From NCBI GenBank assembly GCA_963580285.1, contig OY757020.1, positions 100,381,497-100,445,496 on the forward strand: a stretch of DNA of 64,000 nt, written 5' to 3'. Shown here one piece after another: positions 44,980 to 55,970 of the stretch. Positions within the stretch are counted from its first letter, which is position 1; each line of letters starts with the position of its first letter. Both the position numbers and the translations under genes were made by a program. This stretch comes from Lucinisca nassula. Taxonomy: Eukaryota; Mollusca; Bivalvia; Lucinida; Lucinidae. The notes under the pieces were generated by a model, which saw only the letters and a list, made by a program, of their open reading frames with translations, searched no databases and had not been told where the DNA came from.

Positions 44980-45876
44980 TGACTATGTCTTCTTTACCTT
45001 GACCTTTGTAATAAAAACTATTGTTTTTATTTATTTATTTATTTTTTCCATTATTTTGTCATTTATCCTCCTCCTTTCACCATCGTACAAATCTCCATTT
45101 TCAATAAATTTAGAACACTGAACATTTTTAAGCCAATGAACACTTGTTTGTTAATTGCTGTAGTAAGCTCCTGTTTCATACATGTATCATTGGTGTCAGC
45201 ATATGTATGTAAATTGCTCACTTTCACAGCTTCGTCAAAGCCTATCCAATTAACCTGCTCTTAGTTACTAATTGAAACAAATTATACTAACGTCACAGAT
45301 TAAAATTTAAGCTTCTTAAAAATCTTTATTAGTGGAATATTTAATCCTTTTGAAAATTTCAAAAAATTGTATCACTGCATCAATTTCTTTTCTTTCTATT
45401 TCTCATCGTTAGCGAACGGCATTTTCTTGGCCAAGATGATATTATTTTTTCCAGTTGCTCAAATTTCATAAATATTTGGTGTGATGATTTTCACAATTAT
45501 TTTAAATCAAGCTGTTTGATCATCTGTTTTGAGTATAATGTTTATAATCTTTGTTATTGCTACAATCAGGCCTCATGCGTAAGCTTTTATATTTTAACCA
45601 CATAATTGGCGATAATCTACTTATCAATTGGCCTAATAACACGGCTCTCAGAATAAGACATTGATGGTTAAGATTTGAATATTGATCTTTTTATCATTTC
45701 CTAATGGGGTGATTGAGAAATGTTTCTTTTCTATATATGCATGATAAATAAGTCTTGTTCAGTAAATTACCATATTCTTTAAGACCAAAGTTTAATAAGT
45801 TGTTTTATTATCATTAAAATTGCATTAAATTGTCCGACCTCTTAAAATTTTTATTGCATTTATAGCTCTTAAAGCA
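44980..45876. other. AT-rich region upstream of gene 1
   Basis: Holds the likely 5' flank of gene 1 (transcribed leftward). I cannot point to a promoter or an untranslated exon. Confidence 0.35.
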
Positions 45877-46137
45877 CATCACGCTAACAAGTCCATGAAA
45901 TGAATACCTCACTAAACCCCATTTCATATAGAGAAAACGGGTTTACCGGGGTATACATTATTTTTCTTATTTCTGCTCCAAGACATAGGTTGTGGGTACT
46001 CGTTAGAACCACCTCAATGAGCATAGCATAACCTATGTTTGGAGTAAAAATAAGAAAAATATCACAAATTTTCATCAGAAAAATGTCTGTTTCTGAGAAA
46101 TGAAAAATTGTACTATGCCTTAACCGTGTGCTATCAT
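45877..46137. mobile_element. Y MITE, core partly deleted
   Basis: CATCACGCTAACAAGTCC and AACATAGGTTGTGGG arms; core reads CCACCTCAATGAGC only on one side. Confidence 0.68.
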
Positions 46138-46284
46138 TATTTTACTAGAAAAGTTTGTAATGAGCATTCTTGCAAGCCCCAATTTATATACAAGTCAAAG
46201 CAATGACAGCACTTTTGGGTCATTTGTTTCTGAGCTGGGAAATTGGTCGCGAACCTAGAATTCGGTTGTTTTCTTTAGCACTTG

Positions 46285-46385
46285 AATTTCCGTACTTTTA
46301 GCAAACAGTTTAGACCCTGATCAACTGCAACGTTATGCGGCGTCTGATCAGGGTCTAAACTGTTTGCCAATATCCCAGTGCATTG
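46285..46385. repeat. P2 core hairpin
   Basis: TAGCAAACAGTTTAGACCC to its complement around AACGTTATGCGGCG; family ends missing. Confidence 0.6.
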
Positions 46386-46511
46386 GTCGAGCCAATGTTT
46401 TACAATATGCTTTCTTTTGCACAGCACCCTATGTCACATTGACAAGAATAGTGTGATTATTTTCTATAAATAATATAAGTTACCTGTATTTCCTATGAAT
46501 CAGTGATATAG

Positions 46512-46659
46512 AGAATCTTACATGAGTGTTCATGTATTATTGAATTTATTAAACAAGTTGAGGAAAAGGGATAAAATGCGAGGCTTTGCCGAGCATTTTA
46601 TCCCTTTTCCTCAACGAGTTTAATAAATTCAATAATACATGAGTACGAATGCAAGATTC
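46512..46659. repeat. W foldback
   Basis: 148-bp near-perfect palindrome with arms AGAATCTTACATGAGTG and GAATGCAAGATTCT, loop near GAGGCTTTGCCGAGC. Confidence 0.82.
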
Positions 46660-46868
46660 TATTTATCATATGACATTTAAAACGCATTTTATTCACGATT
46701 GTGATTGTCAATATTCCGCCGTAAATAAACGCGACGTCGTTAACGACGTCGTATATGTAACGTTACGGGACGTATCTAGCTAATTTGCATATTTAATCCA
46801 CTAGTGGATTATCGAAAATAATACATGGCGTTATTACACTCTCAGACGCGACGTCATATGATAAAGTC
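46660..46868. mobile_element. W companion MITE
   Basis: TTATCATATGACATTTAAAA to GACGTCATATGATAAA; contains TTAATCCACTAGTGGATTA. Confidence 0.78.
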
Positions 46869-47016
46869 ACGTAGACATCAGCACTGAGGAGCTTCTGGAC
46901 TTAGTAACTTTGGGTCAAATGATAGAGTTTACAAGGATAATTATACACCCAAACCTCTGTATGACACTATTGTTGAGATCCAAAATCTGAAAGCGTGTTA
47001 GAAAAACAACCATGTT

Positions 47017-47198
47017 ATTCATTACGATAACACACCCATGTGACATAATACATTTTTTCATTAGAGGTGGTTCTAACGAGCACCCACAACCTATGTTTGC
47101 AGTATAAATAAGAAAAACATCACAGATTTTCATCAGAAAAGTAGCCATTTTAGAGATGTGGAAAAAGCACTATGTCACATGGATGTGTTGTCATAATG
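47017..47198. mobile_element. Y MITE, half
   Basis: CATTACGATAACACACCCAT and, after the hairpin arm, GGATGTGTTGTCATAATG; adjoins a CTCGTTATAAC scrap (46945-47010). Confidence 0.6.
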
Positions 47199-47208
47199 AA
47201 TTTAAGGG

Positions 47209-47421
47209 TTAACCTTTAACCTGCTGAATATTCAATTAAGCCACACCCATTTCTGACTTTGAACCAATCAGATGACTTGATGCAGTTTATTTCTTCATAT
47301 TCATAAACTGAATGTCAAACAGTGTAGAACCTGATCAGATGGCTTCTTCAGAAGCCATCTGATCGTGATCTACAGTGTTCTCAAAGATAGGGCTTGTCGC
47401 CTACAGCAGGCTAAAGGTTAA
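47209..47421. mobile_element. P1 MITE
   Basis: TTAACCTTTAACCTGCTGAA to CAGGCTAAAGGTTAA. Perfect core AGATGGCTTCTTC / GAAGCCATCTG. Same subtype as 8541-8746. Confidence 0.78.
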
Positions 47422-47423
47422 AC

Positions 47424-47600
47424 AAAAGTTTAAGTCTCAGTTCTACACTATTGCCCAGCCTTCTGATTCATCAACCAGTCTGTGCTTTGAGTGCTTTGAT
47501 TATGACTTGAGGAGATATGTTGTGGGGGAGAATAAATATGTTAGCCAGCACATGACACAACCTGCAATGAAACCTATGACCAAAAACAAAAAAACATCTG
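47424..47600 (+). other. Short unique open frame, possible exon or chance ORF
   Basis: Between two MITEs the plus strand stays open for about 55 codons with an unbiased composition (FKSQFYTIAQPSDSS, LCFECFDYDLRRYVVG). No family recognised and no convincing acceptor directly upstream. Confidence 0.2.
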
Positions 47601-47603
47601 CAC

Positions 47604-47845
47604 ACATTACGAAAACACGCCTATACAAATACATTGTAAATTTTACCACTGAAAAAACGAAAATTTTAAGATGAAAAAATTGTGATATTTTTCTTATTTC
47701 TGCTCAAAATATAGTTAGTAGGTACACTTTAAAAGCGCCTCATTGAGGTGTTTCTAACAAGTACCCACAGTCTATATTTTAGAGCAGAAAATCCCAGTTT
47801 CGGGTTCAAGTGGGTCAGAATTATATAAGCATGTTTATGTGATGC
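47604..47845. mobile_element. Y MITE
   Basis: CATTACGAAAACACGCCTAT to TATAAGCATGTTTATGTGATG with core GCGCCTCATTGAGGTG. Confidence 0.68.
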
Positions 47846-47954
47846 TTAGCAGTTCCCATGAGTGAGCTATCCAAAAATTAATAAGCGAAGACTCTGGCCA
47901 GACTTAATTGATGTGCAGGCTGATTTGAGTCTTCAATGGTTGTATAGGTTTTTA

Positions 47955-48142
47955 TTTGTTTGCTTGAATTGAGGTTTAACATCCCCATCAACACTATTTA
48001 GGTCTTTTTGGAGTCTATAGGACTTTTACCAGACATTGAGATGAAATGACATCTTGCGTCCTACAACCCTAACAAACCCAGGGATCGTCTGACTCGCACC
48101 ACTTTGCCTGAAATAGTATTAGACCTTCTAAGCTGTTTACCA
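47955..48142 (-). mobile_element. SINE V, truncated
   Basis: Minus copy broken near CCAGTACTCC by the plus copy that follows; its missing part resumes at about 48435 (CCAGTACTCGTGTTTGG). Confidence 0.72.
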
Positions 48143-48434
48143 GTACTCCCCGGCCCCCGCCCATCGGGGCTTCAAGAAATATATGGGCTGCATGATGCTT
48201 CCAGGCAGAGCTGAAACGAGTACTGGTAAACCGCTTAGAGGATCTACGCCTGCCCAGACAAAGCGGTGCAAGTCATACCATCCATGCTTTTAAACCATAT
48301 TGTTTCATTGGGCTACAGGGCTTGAGATGTCATTTCATCTCAATGTCGGGTAAAATTCCCACAAAATTGGAAGCAAAGTCTCCAAAATGACCTATACAGT
48401 GTTGATGGGGACGGTAAACCTCAAATCAAACAAA
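48143..48434 (+). mobile_element. SINE V inserted in SINE V
   Basis: Full plus copy between the two halves of the minus copy; ACCAGTACTC is repeated on both sides as the target duplication. Confidence 0.78.
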
Positions 48435-48564
48435 AACCAGTACTCGTGTTTGGTCGGTTTCAGCTCTGTGTGGAAGCACCTTCTTGCCAAGAAAATTGCA
48501 TCAAAAATGTTGTCTGTTTACGTCATTTGCTGCATATTGCAAACTTTAAAAACTTATTTTTGCA

Positions 48565-48660
48565 TACAGGCAAACAGTGTGGATCCTGATTAGACTGCTT
48601 TTTGAGGAGCAGACTGATCATTAAGGAGCCATCTAGTCTGGGTTCACACTCTTTGCAACA
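48565..48660. repeat. P3-like core
   Basis: CAGGCAAACAGTGTGGATCC, GAGGAGCAGACTGATC and CACTCTTTGCAACAATGAC; ends unclear. Confidence 0.5.
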
Positions 48661-48664
48661 ATGA

Positions 48665-49475
48665 CTTTCAGAATCAGAATCAGAATTGTTACTGGTGACA
48701 CGTCAAATGACGTTCATACACCAGGACCTGTGATATGGGAAATTAGTACCTAGCTCTAACCAAAGTGGAAAACTTAGCGTCATCAGCACCTTCAGCCATC
48801 GAAATAATTGAATCGGGGACGGCAGACCAATCTCTAATGGTTCGGGGGAAGAACGATTCTTAATAAATGTCCGTTCTTGCAGTAAGGGTCTGAAACGTCA
48901 TTGAATGGTGCTTTCTACAGTGCCTAGCTGGGGGAACAAGGTCATCTGTTGAATGCTGGCAGCACCCTTTAGAACTTTGTATAAGAGTATGAGCCTACTG
49001 TCTCTTCTCCTTTTTCTTGAGAGACTTCCATCTTAATTAGGGCCCCGCACTGAAAGTGTGGGTGCCCTATAGTAATCACTCTGTCTGTCCGTCTGTCTGT
49101 CCGTCGGTCAGTCCACAAATTTTCCTACTCCTCTGATAGCGCTGCCGGGGCCCTAGTCAGTTTCACTGACAGCTCTAGTTTTCCTAGAATTCCAGTCATG
49201 CTCCCAGTTTCAAAGCAGTAATTTCCTGTTACAAATCTAGCAGCTCTATTCTGAACTTTTTCAATTTCTTCATGAAGGACCACTCCGCTTGGGTCCCAAA
49301 TGCAACTACCATATTCCAAGATTGGGCGAACAAGTCCCCTATATGCTGTCTCTTTCACATCCTGAGGACACTGATGAAGATTTCGCCTCAGGAAACCAAA
49401 TGTTCTATTCGCCTTTGTACACATGTTGCTAATGTGTGTATTCAAGTAGCTCCTTGAGGTGTAGTCTGTTCTGGG
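48665..49475 (-). pseudogene. CR1/Jockey-type non-LTR reverse transcriptase, 3' remnant
   Basis: Minus strand. 49475-49190 reads HISNMCTKANRTFGFLRRNL, ETAYRGLVRPILEYGSCIWD and EEIEKVQNRAARFV, the thumb-side block typical of CR1/L2/Jockey RT. After the insert at 49038-49182 it continues as LRWKSLKKK, then in another frame RDSRLILLYKVLKG, then TARTDIY-stop-ESFFPRTIRDW (frameshifts and stops). It ends in CAGAATCAGAATCAGAATTG read on the plus strand, a short 3' microsatellite as in CR1-like LINEs. Inactive, 5'-truncated. Confidence 0.8.
49038..49182 (+). mobile_element. Short tandem-unit-type element inside the RT pseudogene
   Basis: Same as 44829-44970: AGGGCCCCGCACTGAAAGTG head, (GTCT/GTCC)n, hairpin GTCAGTTTCACTGAC at 49156-49170, AGCTCTAGTTTT end. 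Removing it rejoins the RT reading near GILELRWKSL. Confidence 0.75.
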
Positions 49476-49545
49476 TCCACTTTCGTTGCAACAATGACTT
49501 TTAAAGTAACCAGCAGACCACAAAGTAAATGACATTTGTAATGAT

Positions 49546-49765
49546 TGGCATCTTATCTCATATCCTGCTATTCACAACAACCCTACCTTTGCAAACAGTG
49601 TAGATCCTGATCAGATGGCTTCTAGCCATCTGATCAGGATCTACACTGTTTGACATTCAGTTTGTGAATTTGCAGGAATAAATTATATCAAGCTATCTGA
49701 TTGGTGCAAAGTCAGAAATTGGTGTTGCTTATTTAATTATTCAGTGGGATAAGTGTCAAGGGTTG
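49546..49765. mobile_element. P1 MITE, degenerate ends
   Basis: TTATCTCATATCCTGCTATTC to GATAAGTGTCAAGGGTTGA; good core CAGATGGCTTCTAGCCATCTG. Confidence 0.65.
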
Positions 49766-50545
49766 AAATCAGCCTTTTATGTTTTGATACAATCCATTGA
49801 CTTCCTTGGTCCATGAAATATGATATTTTGAAGATTGTGGATTATCTATGGATTGTTCCTGTACAGTTATGCAATGTCATCATGAATTGGCTTTTTATTT
49901 AACTTTAAATCGCAAGTCACGACTGTTGTGAACATCATTTTTAAATGTTTTTATGCTCCCCGAAGAATTTCGAGGGAGCATATAGTCACCACTTGGTCCG
50001 TGCGCCCGTCCAGCTCTTGTCCACGCGAATTCTCAGAAACTACTGGTTGGATTTCAATGAAATTTGATGGGAATATTAAGTATCGAAGGTGGATGCGTAT
50101 ATCACCTGAGTGTTTTGGTTCGATGATTTTTCCAACAGTTATGGCCCTTTGATGAATTCTGCATGAACATATAGGGTACTGTTCGTGTCCACGCGTATTC
50201 TCAGCAACTACTTGCAGAAATTCAAAGAAACTTCAATGGAATCTTAAGTAGCGATAGGGGATGGGCATATTATCTGTGCTATCTGGTATGATGATTTGTC
50301 ACAGAGTTATGGTACTTTGTTGAAAGCTGCAGTGTAAGGTCACTGTGGCTATTTTTAGAAAAACTTTGTCATCACTGGTGCCTACATTTATTGATGGATT
50401 TTAATATAACTTCACACAAATGTTGGGTATGATAATATCTTGAGCATGTTGGACTTTCAGGGTCCTGGACTCAAGGTCAAGGTCACTGTGGCTATTTTTA
50501 GAAAAACTTTGTTTTTGCTCTAGTGCCTACATTTATTGATGGATT

Positions 50546-50764
50546 TTAACCCTTTTTGTACCAAATGGACTCTTCTTCCTTGTATATAGCAGGAGTTCAT
50601 TTCAAGATTTAGGGGTGACAGGTTGTGTTTTCATCAAAATTTATTTGGAAAACGACTGAACTTTTAGCAAACAGTGGAGGCCCTTATCAGTCTGCGGCGT
50701 CTGATCTGGGCCTACACTGTTTGCCAACTACCCATTTTGTGGTTTCCGGTACAAAATGGGTTAA
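50546..50764. mobile_element. P2 MITE with visible empty sites
   Basis: TTAACCCTTTTTGTACC to GGTACAAAATGGGTTAA, inserted in GATTTTAATATAA of an F unit. Other F units keep that TTAA uninterrupted, which defines the target exactly. Confidence 0.88.
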
Positions 50765-51648
50765 TATAATTTCACACAAATGTTGAGTATGAACATATCT
50801 CGAGCAAGTTCAACTTTCAGGGTCCTGGGCTCAAGGTCAAGGTCACTGTGGCTATTTTTAGAAAAAAACTTTGTCATCGCTCTAGTGTTGTCATTTGCTG
50901 ATGGATTTTAATATAACTTCACACAAATGTTGGGTATAATAATATCTCGAGCAAGGTTAACTTTCAGGATCCTGGGGTCAAGGTCAAGGTCACTATGGTT
51001 ATTTTCAGAAAAAAAAAACTTTGTCATCGCTCTAGTGCCTACATTTATTGATGGATTTTAATATAATTTCACATAAATGTTGGGTATGATAATATCTCGA
51101 GCAGATTTGACTTTCAGGGTCCTGGGCTCAAGGTCAAGGTCACTGCCGCTATTTTTAGAAAAAAACTTTTGTCATTGCTCTAGCGTCGTCATTTGCAGAT
51201 GGATTTTAATATAGCTTCACACAAATGTTGGGTATAAAAATATCTCGAGCATGTACGAATTTCTGGATCCTGGGCCCAAGGTAAAGGTCACTGTGGCTAT
51301 TTTTAGAAAAAACTTTGTCATCGCTCTGGTGCCTACATTTATTGATGCATTTTAATATAATTTCACACAAATGTTGGGTATGATAATATATCGAGCAAGT
51401 TTGACTTTCAGAGTCCTGGGCTCAAGGTCAAGGTCAAGGTCACTGGCTTTTTTTAGAAAAACTTTGTCATCGCTCTAGCGTCATCATTTGCTGATGGATT
51501 TTAATATAACTTCCCACAAATGTTGGGTATAATAATATCTCGAGCAAGTTCGACTTTCTGGATCCTGGGCCCAAGGTAAAGGTGACTGTGGCTATTTTTA
51601 GAAAAAACTTTGACATCGCTCTGGTGCTTACATTTATTGATGGATTTT

Positions 51649-53479
51649 TAGCTCACCGTCACGTAGTGACGAGGTGAGCTTTTGGGATCACTTTTCGTCC
51701 GTCGTCCGTCGTGCGTGCGTCCGTGCGTCCGTCCGTCCGTGCGTGCGTCCGTAAACAATTCTTTAAACGACATCTCCTCCTAAACCACTGATCGGATTTT
51801 GACCAAACTTCACAGGAATGATCCTTAGGTGGTCCCCTTTCAAAGTTGTTCAAATGGTTTCGGTCCGTTGCACATCTAGGTCATAGGAGCCAAAAACAGA
51901 TTTTTTTCACCAAAAACTTAAAAAATCTTCTTCTCTGAAACCACAAGGCCCAGGTCTTTGATATGTGGTATGAAGCTTCATCTGGTGGACCCCTACCAAG
52001 ATTGTTCAAATTATAGTGCTGGGGCCAAAAATGCCCCCGCTCCGGGGCCCTTTGGTTTTACATGGGCTTATATAGAGAAAATCTTTAAAAATCTTCTTCT
52101 CTGAAACCGTAAGGCCCAGGACTTTGATATTTGGTATGAAGCTTCATCTAGTGGACCCCTACCAAGATTGTTCAAATTATAGTGCTGGAGCCAAAAATGC
52201 CCCCGCTCCGGGGCCCTTTGGTTTTACATGGGCTTATATAGGGAAAATCTTGAAAAATCTTCTTCTCTGAAACCGCAAGGCCCAGGTCTTTGATATTTGG
52301 TATGAAGCTTCATCTAGTGGACCCCTACCAAGATTGTTCAAATTATAGTGCTGGGGCCAAAAATGCCCCCTGCCCAGGGCCCTTTGGTTTTACATGGGCT
52401 TATATAGGGAAGAGCTTTAAAAATCTTCTTCTCTGAAACCGTAAGGCCCAGGTCTTTGATATTTGGTATGAAGCTTCATCTAGGGGACCCCTACCAAGAT
52501 TGTTCAAATTATAGTGGGGTCAAATATGCCCCCGCTCCGGGGCCCTTTGGTTTTACATGGGCTTATATAGGGAAAATCTTTAAAAATTTTCTTCTCTGAA
52601 ACAATAAGTCCCATGTCTTTGATATTTGGTATGAAGCTTCATCCCACACGGCCATGGTCCTTCTCCCCCCCCCCCCCCCCCCCCCACTCCGGGACCCTTT
52701 GGTTTTAAATGGGCTTATATAGGGAAAATCTTTAAAAATCTTCTTCTCTGAAACCGCAAGGCCCAGTTCTTTGTATTTGGTATGAAGCTTCATCTAGTGG
52801 ACTCCTACCAAGATTGTTCAAATTATAGTGCTTGTTCTAAAAATGCCACCGCCCCGGGGCCCTATGGTTTTACATGGGCTTATATGGGGAAAATCTTTAA
52901 AAATCTTCTTCTCGGAAACCCCAAGGGCCAGGTCTTTGCTATTTGGTATGAAGCTTCATCTAGTGGACCCCTACCAAGATTGTTCAAGTTATAGTGCTAG
53001 GGCCAAAACTGCCCCCGACCTGGGGCCCTTTGGTTTTACATAGACTGATATAGAGATATTCCTTAAAAATCTTCTTCTGAAACAGCAAGGCCTTGGTCTT
53101 TGATATTTGGTGTGAAGCTTCCTCTAGTGGACCTCTATCAAGATGGTTTAAATTATAGCCCTGAGGCCAAAAATGCCCCCGCCCTGGAGCCATTTGGTTT
53201 TATATAGGCTTATGTAGGGAATATCTTTAATAAAAATCTTCTTCTCTGAAACCGCAAGGCCCAGGTCTTTGATATTTGGTATGTAGCATATCTAGTGGAC
53301 CTTTGCCAAGATTGTACAAATTATAGCCTTTGTTGATATTTGGTATGAAGCTTCACCTTTTTAGACGTCTCTGAACATTATGCACATTATAGCCCTGGGG
53401 TTAATAATGGCCCTCCCCGGGTCCCACTTGTTACTCTATGGATCAGGTGAGCGATCCAGGGCCATCATGGCCCTCTTGT
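51649..53479 (+). mobile_element. Element G: tandem-unit element nested in F
   Basis: 5' palindrome AGCTCACCGTCACG...GAGGTGAGCT (51650-51680), (GTCC/GTGC)n, then about nine 165-185-bp units (ATCTTCTTCTCTGAAACCGC, GGTATGAAGCTTCATCTAG, GGGCCCTTTGGTTTTACATG), a C-run at 52663-52685, and the 3' end CAGGTGAGCGATCCA with hairpin GGGCCATCATGGCCC (53459-53473) then TCTTGT. Flanks rejoin as an F unit (GATGGATTTT / AATATAATTTC). Confidence 0.72.
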
Positions 53480-54495
53480 AATATAATTTCACACAAATGT
53501 TGGGTATGATAATATCTCGAGCAAGTTTGACTTTCAGGGTCCTGAGGTCAAGGTCAAGGTCACTGTGGCTTTTTTTTTAGAAAAACTTTGTCATCGCTCT
53601 AGCGTCATCATTTGCTGATGGATTTTAATATAACTTCCCACAAATGTTGGGTATAATAATATCTCGAGCAAGTTCGACTTTCTGGATCCTGGGCTCAAGT
53701 ACAAGGTCACTGTGGCTATTTTTAGAAAAACTTGCTTGAGGCAGAAATCTTTCCAACTGTAAACAGAGTTCCATTGCACACAGCCTTTCAACCTCTCACC
53801 ATTCTGATATGACTGAAATACTGCTTAAAAGGATTTAAGATCACAAGTCATCCATCTACATCAGAGTTGCAGATAAATTGGATCAAAGTGAAAGAAGCTA
53901 GTCTTGGCAGATGGTCAAAATGACCTTTTTGACAGTCAAGGGGATAGGATCAGATCCATTTTCGAACCTGTCTGATATTTTATATGTATGTAAAGGCACC
54001 CAATATGGAACCATACCTGGAGAATTGCCTCTGTGTACAAGAGTAAGTTTTCAATAATTTGTATTAAACGGTTTTACCCAATTAATATAGCTAAACTACC
54101 ACCCAGGATCTTGGGGTATGGAATTGTACCTGAAGACACTTCCTTTCATTTATTCCGATTTTTGTGTTGCTGATGTTTGTATGACAGTGCCATCAGGCAA
54201 GCTAATCTGTCCACCGACAGGTTTTGTTATACTCCATTTTGAGAAGTACAGTGAGTATACACAGTACACCGCTCTTTAACTAGGATAATGTTTCCTGTTC
54301 CGACTATTGCACCTTCGGGGAGCATCCATCGGTTTCACCGATATTCTTGTGTTTTTTTTTTCTGTTGGGAGAAAATCAGGCTTGACATTTCATGCGAGTT
54401 ATATTGCAGCAGATGATTCACATGAAATGTCAAATCAGTTTTCTCTGTCTAAAAACACGAATATCATCAGCTTCATAATTTTTTTTCTTGGTGCT

Positions 54496-54670
54496 TTAAC
54501 CCTTATCCTGCTGAATAAATTGTTGAAAGACACACCCATTTGTGACTATCCACCAATCAAATCACACCACAGTCTCATTGTAAGACTTTTATTAATTGAT
54601 TACCCTGTAATACACCAGGTCAACCAATATTCAAAAATCATAAATCATGTTTTTAATTGTGTTAACTAAT
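54496..54670. mobile_element. P1 MITE, left half
   Basis: TTAACCCTTATCCTGCTGAA and GACTATCCACCAATCAAATC; the rest diverges into the palindrome next door. Confidence 0.5.
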
Positions 54671-54679
54671 AAAATTGTC

Positions 54680-54811
54680 ATTAATCAAGTAATTTCGTAT
54701 TGGCCCAGTTACAGGTCCTAGGTCAGCTGTATTGGCCTTGGCCTTCGGCCTCGGGCCAATACAGCAGACCGCGGACCTGTAACAGGTCCAATACGAAATT
54801 ATTTGATTAAT
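54680..54811. repeat. Long palindrome
   Basis: About 132 bp; arms ATTAATCAAGTAATTTCGTA / TACGAAATTATTTGATTAAT with inner GGCCAATACAGC and centre TTGGCCTTCGGCC. A worn relative at 58620-58715 shows GGACCTGTAATTGGGCC. Confidence 0.75.
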
Positions 54812-55289
54812 AACATTATATTATAAAAGGGTTTTGGATATAACACAGTTTCAAGATGGATCCCAAAAATGTATAGATTATGTAGAAAAATGACTACAAA
54901 TGGTCTTTTTCTGTATAATCTATACATTTTTCTTTAGATATAACATGATTGTTAAAACCCCTGTCACACCAGGGCTGCATTCTCACGGCGTCCAAGAAAA
55001 ATGCAGAACTTCAAGGTGCGCGCCGTACGATCGCAAACATCAATGTAGCAATGCAGTGGCATCGCCAGTAGGCGCAGTTGGATCGCATAGAACGCCAAGC
55101 GATGGCGCGCATTTTGAGCATGCTCAAAACAAATGCCGTAGCTCGGCGTTCTGATCAGACCGCAGTGAGGTCGCCGTAAGGTTGCCATAGCAGCGCAGTA
55201 AGGTCTTCTACAATACTACAGGAGCTCAGCAGGGGCGCACAGAGGTCTCCTACAACGCCATATAAGCTCCGCTTATATAATTGATTAAC

Positions 55290-55560
55290 TGATTGATTTG
55301 GTGCTTAACGTCCCAGTCAACACTGTATAGGTTGTTTTGGAGACGTTGCTTCCAATTTTGTAGGAATTTTACCCGACATTGAGATGAAATGACATCTCAA
55401 GCCCTGTCGCCCAATGAAACCAATAGAGTTTACACGTATAAGCATGGACGGTCCGCTCGCACCGCTTTGCCTGGGCAGGCTTAGATCCTCTAAGCGGTTT
55501 CCCAGTACTTGTGTGAGGTCGGTTTCAGCTCTGCGTGGAATCATCATGCAGCCCATCTAT
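55290..55560 (-). mobile_element. SINE V in composite
   Basis: Counterpart of 43462-43767; ends at CCCATCTATTCC, where a plus-strand V piece (55561-55666) begins. Confidence 0.72.
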
Positions 55561-55666
55561 TCCATTGGGTGACAGAAATTGAGATGTCATTTCATCTCAA
55601 TGTTGGGTAAAAGTCCCACAAAATTAGAAGCAACGTCTCCAAAAGGATCTATAATGTGTTGATTGG

Positions 55667-55970
55667 TTTGTTTGTTTGTTTGATTTGAGGTTTAACGTCC
55701 CCGTCAACACTGTAAAGGTCATTTTGGAGACATTGCGTCCAATTTTGTGGGACTTTTACCCGACATTGAGATGAAATGACATCTCAAGCCCTGTCGCCCA
55801 ATGAAACCAATAGGGTTTATTAGCATGGACGGTCCGCCTCGCACCGCGGTTCCTGGACAGGCTTAGATCCTTTAAGCGGTTTACCAGTACTAGTGTGCGG
55901 GCCAGATTCAGCTCTGCGTGGAAGCATCATGCAGCCCCTATATTTCTTCAAGCCCCTATGGGCGGGGGCT
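55667..55970 (-). mobile_element. SINE V, recent nested copy
   Basis: Perfect 15-bp duplication TAATGTGTTGATTGG (55652-55666, 55971-55985). Absent from the 43-kb composite, so it entered after the two composites separated. Confidence 0.92.

Larger units (their letters stand above)
49950..54350 (+). mobile_element. Element F: tandem-unit element carrying nested element G
   Basis: 5' palindrome TGCTCCCCGAAG...CGAGGGAGCA (49954-49980), then from 50340 units of about 150 bp (GGTCAAGGTCACTGTGGC, AAAACTTTGTCATCGC, GATGGATTTTAATATAAC, AATATCTCGAGCAAG). Element G splits the array at 51649-53479; units resume to about 53735, then 570 bp of unique sequence and the 3' end GGGGAGCATCC with hairpin ATCGGTTTCACCGAT (54328-54342) and ATTCTTGT. 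Layout suits Helentron-associated elements; no Rep/helicase is present. Confidence 0.68.
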
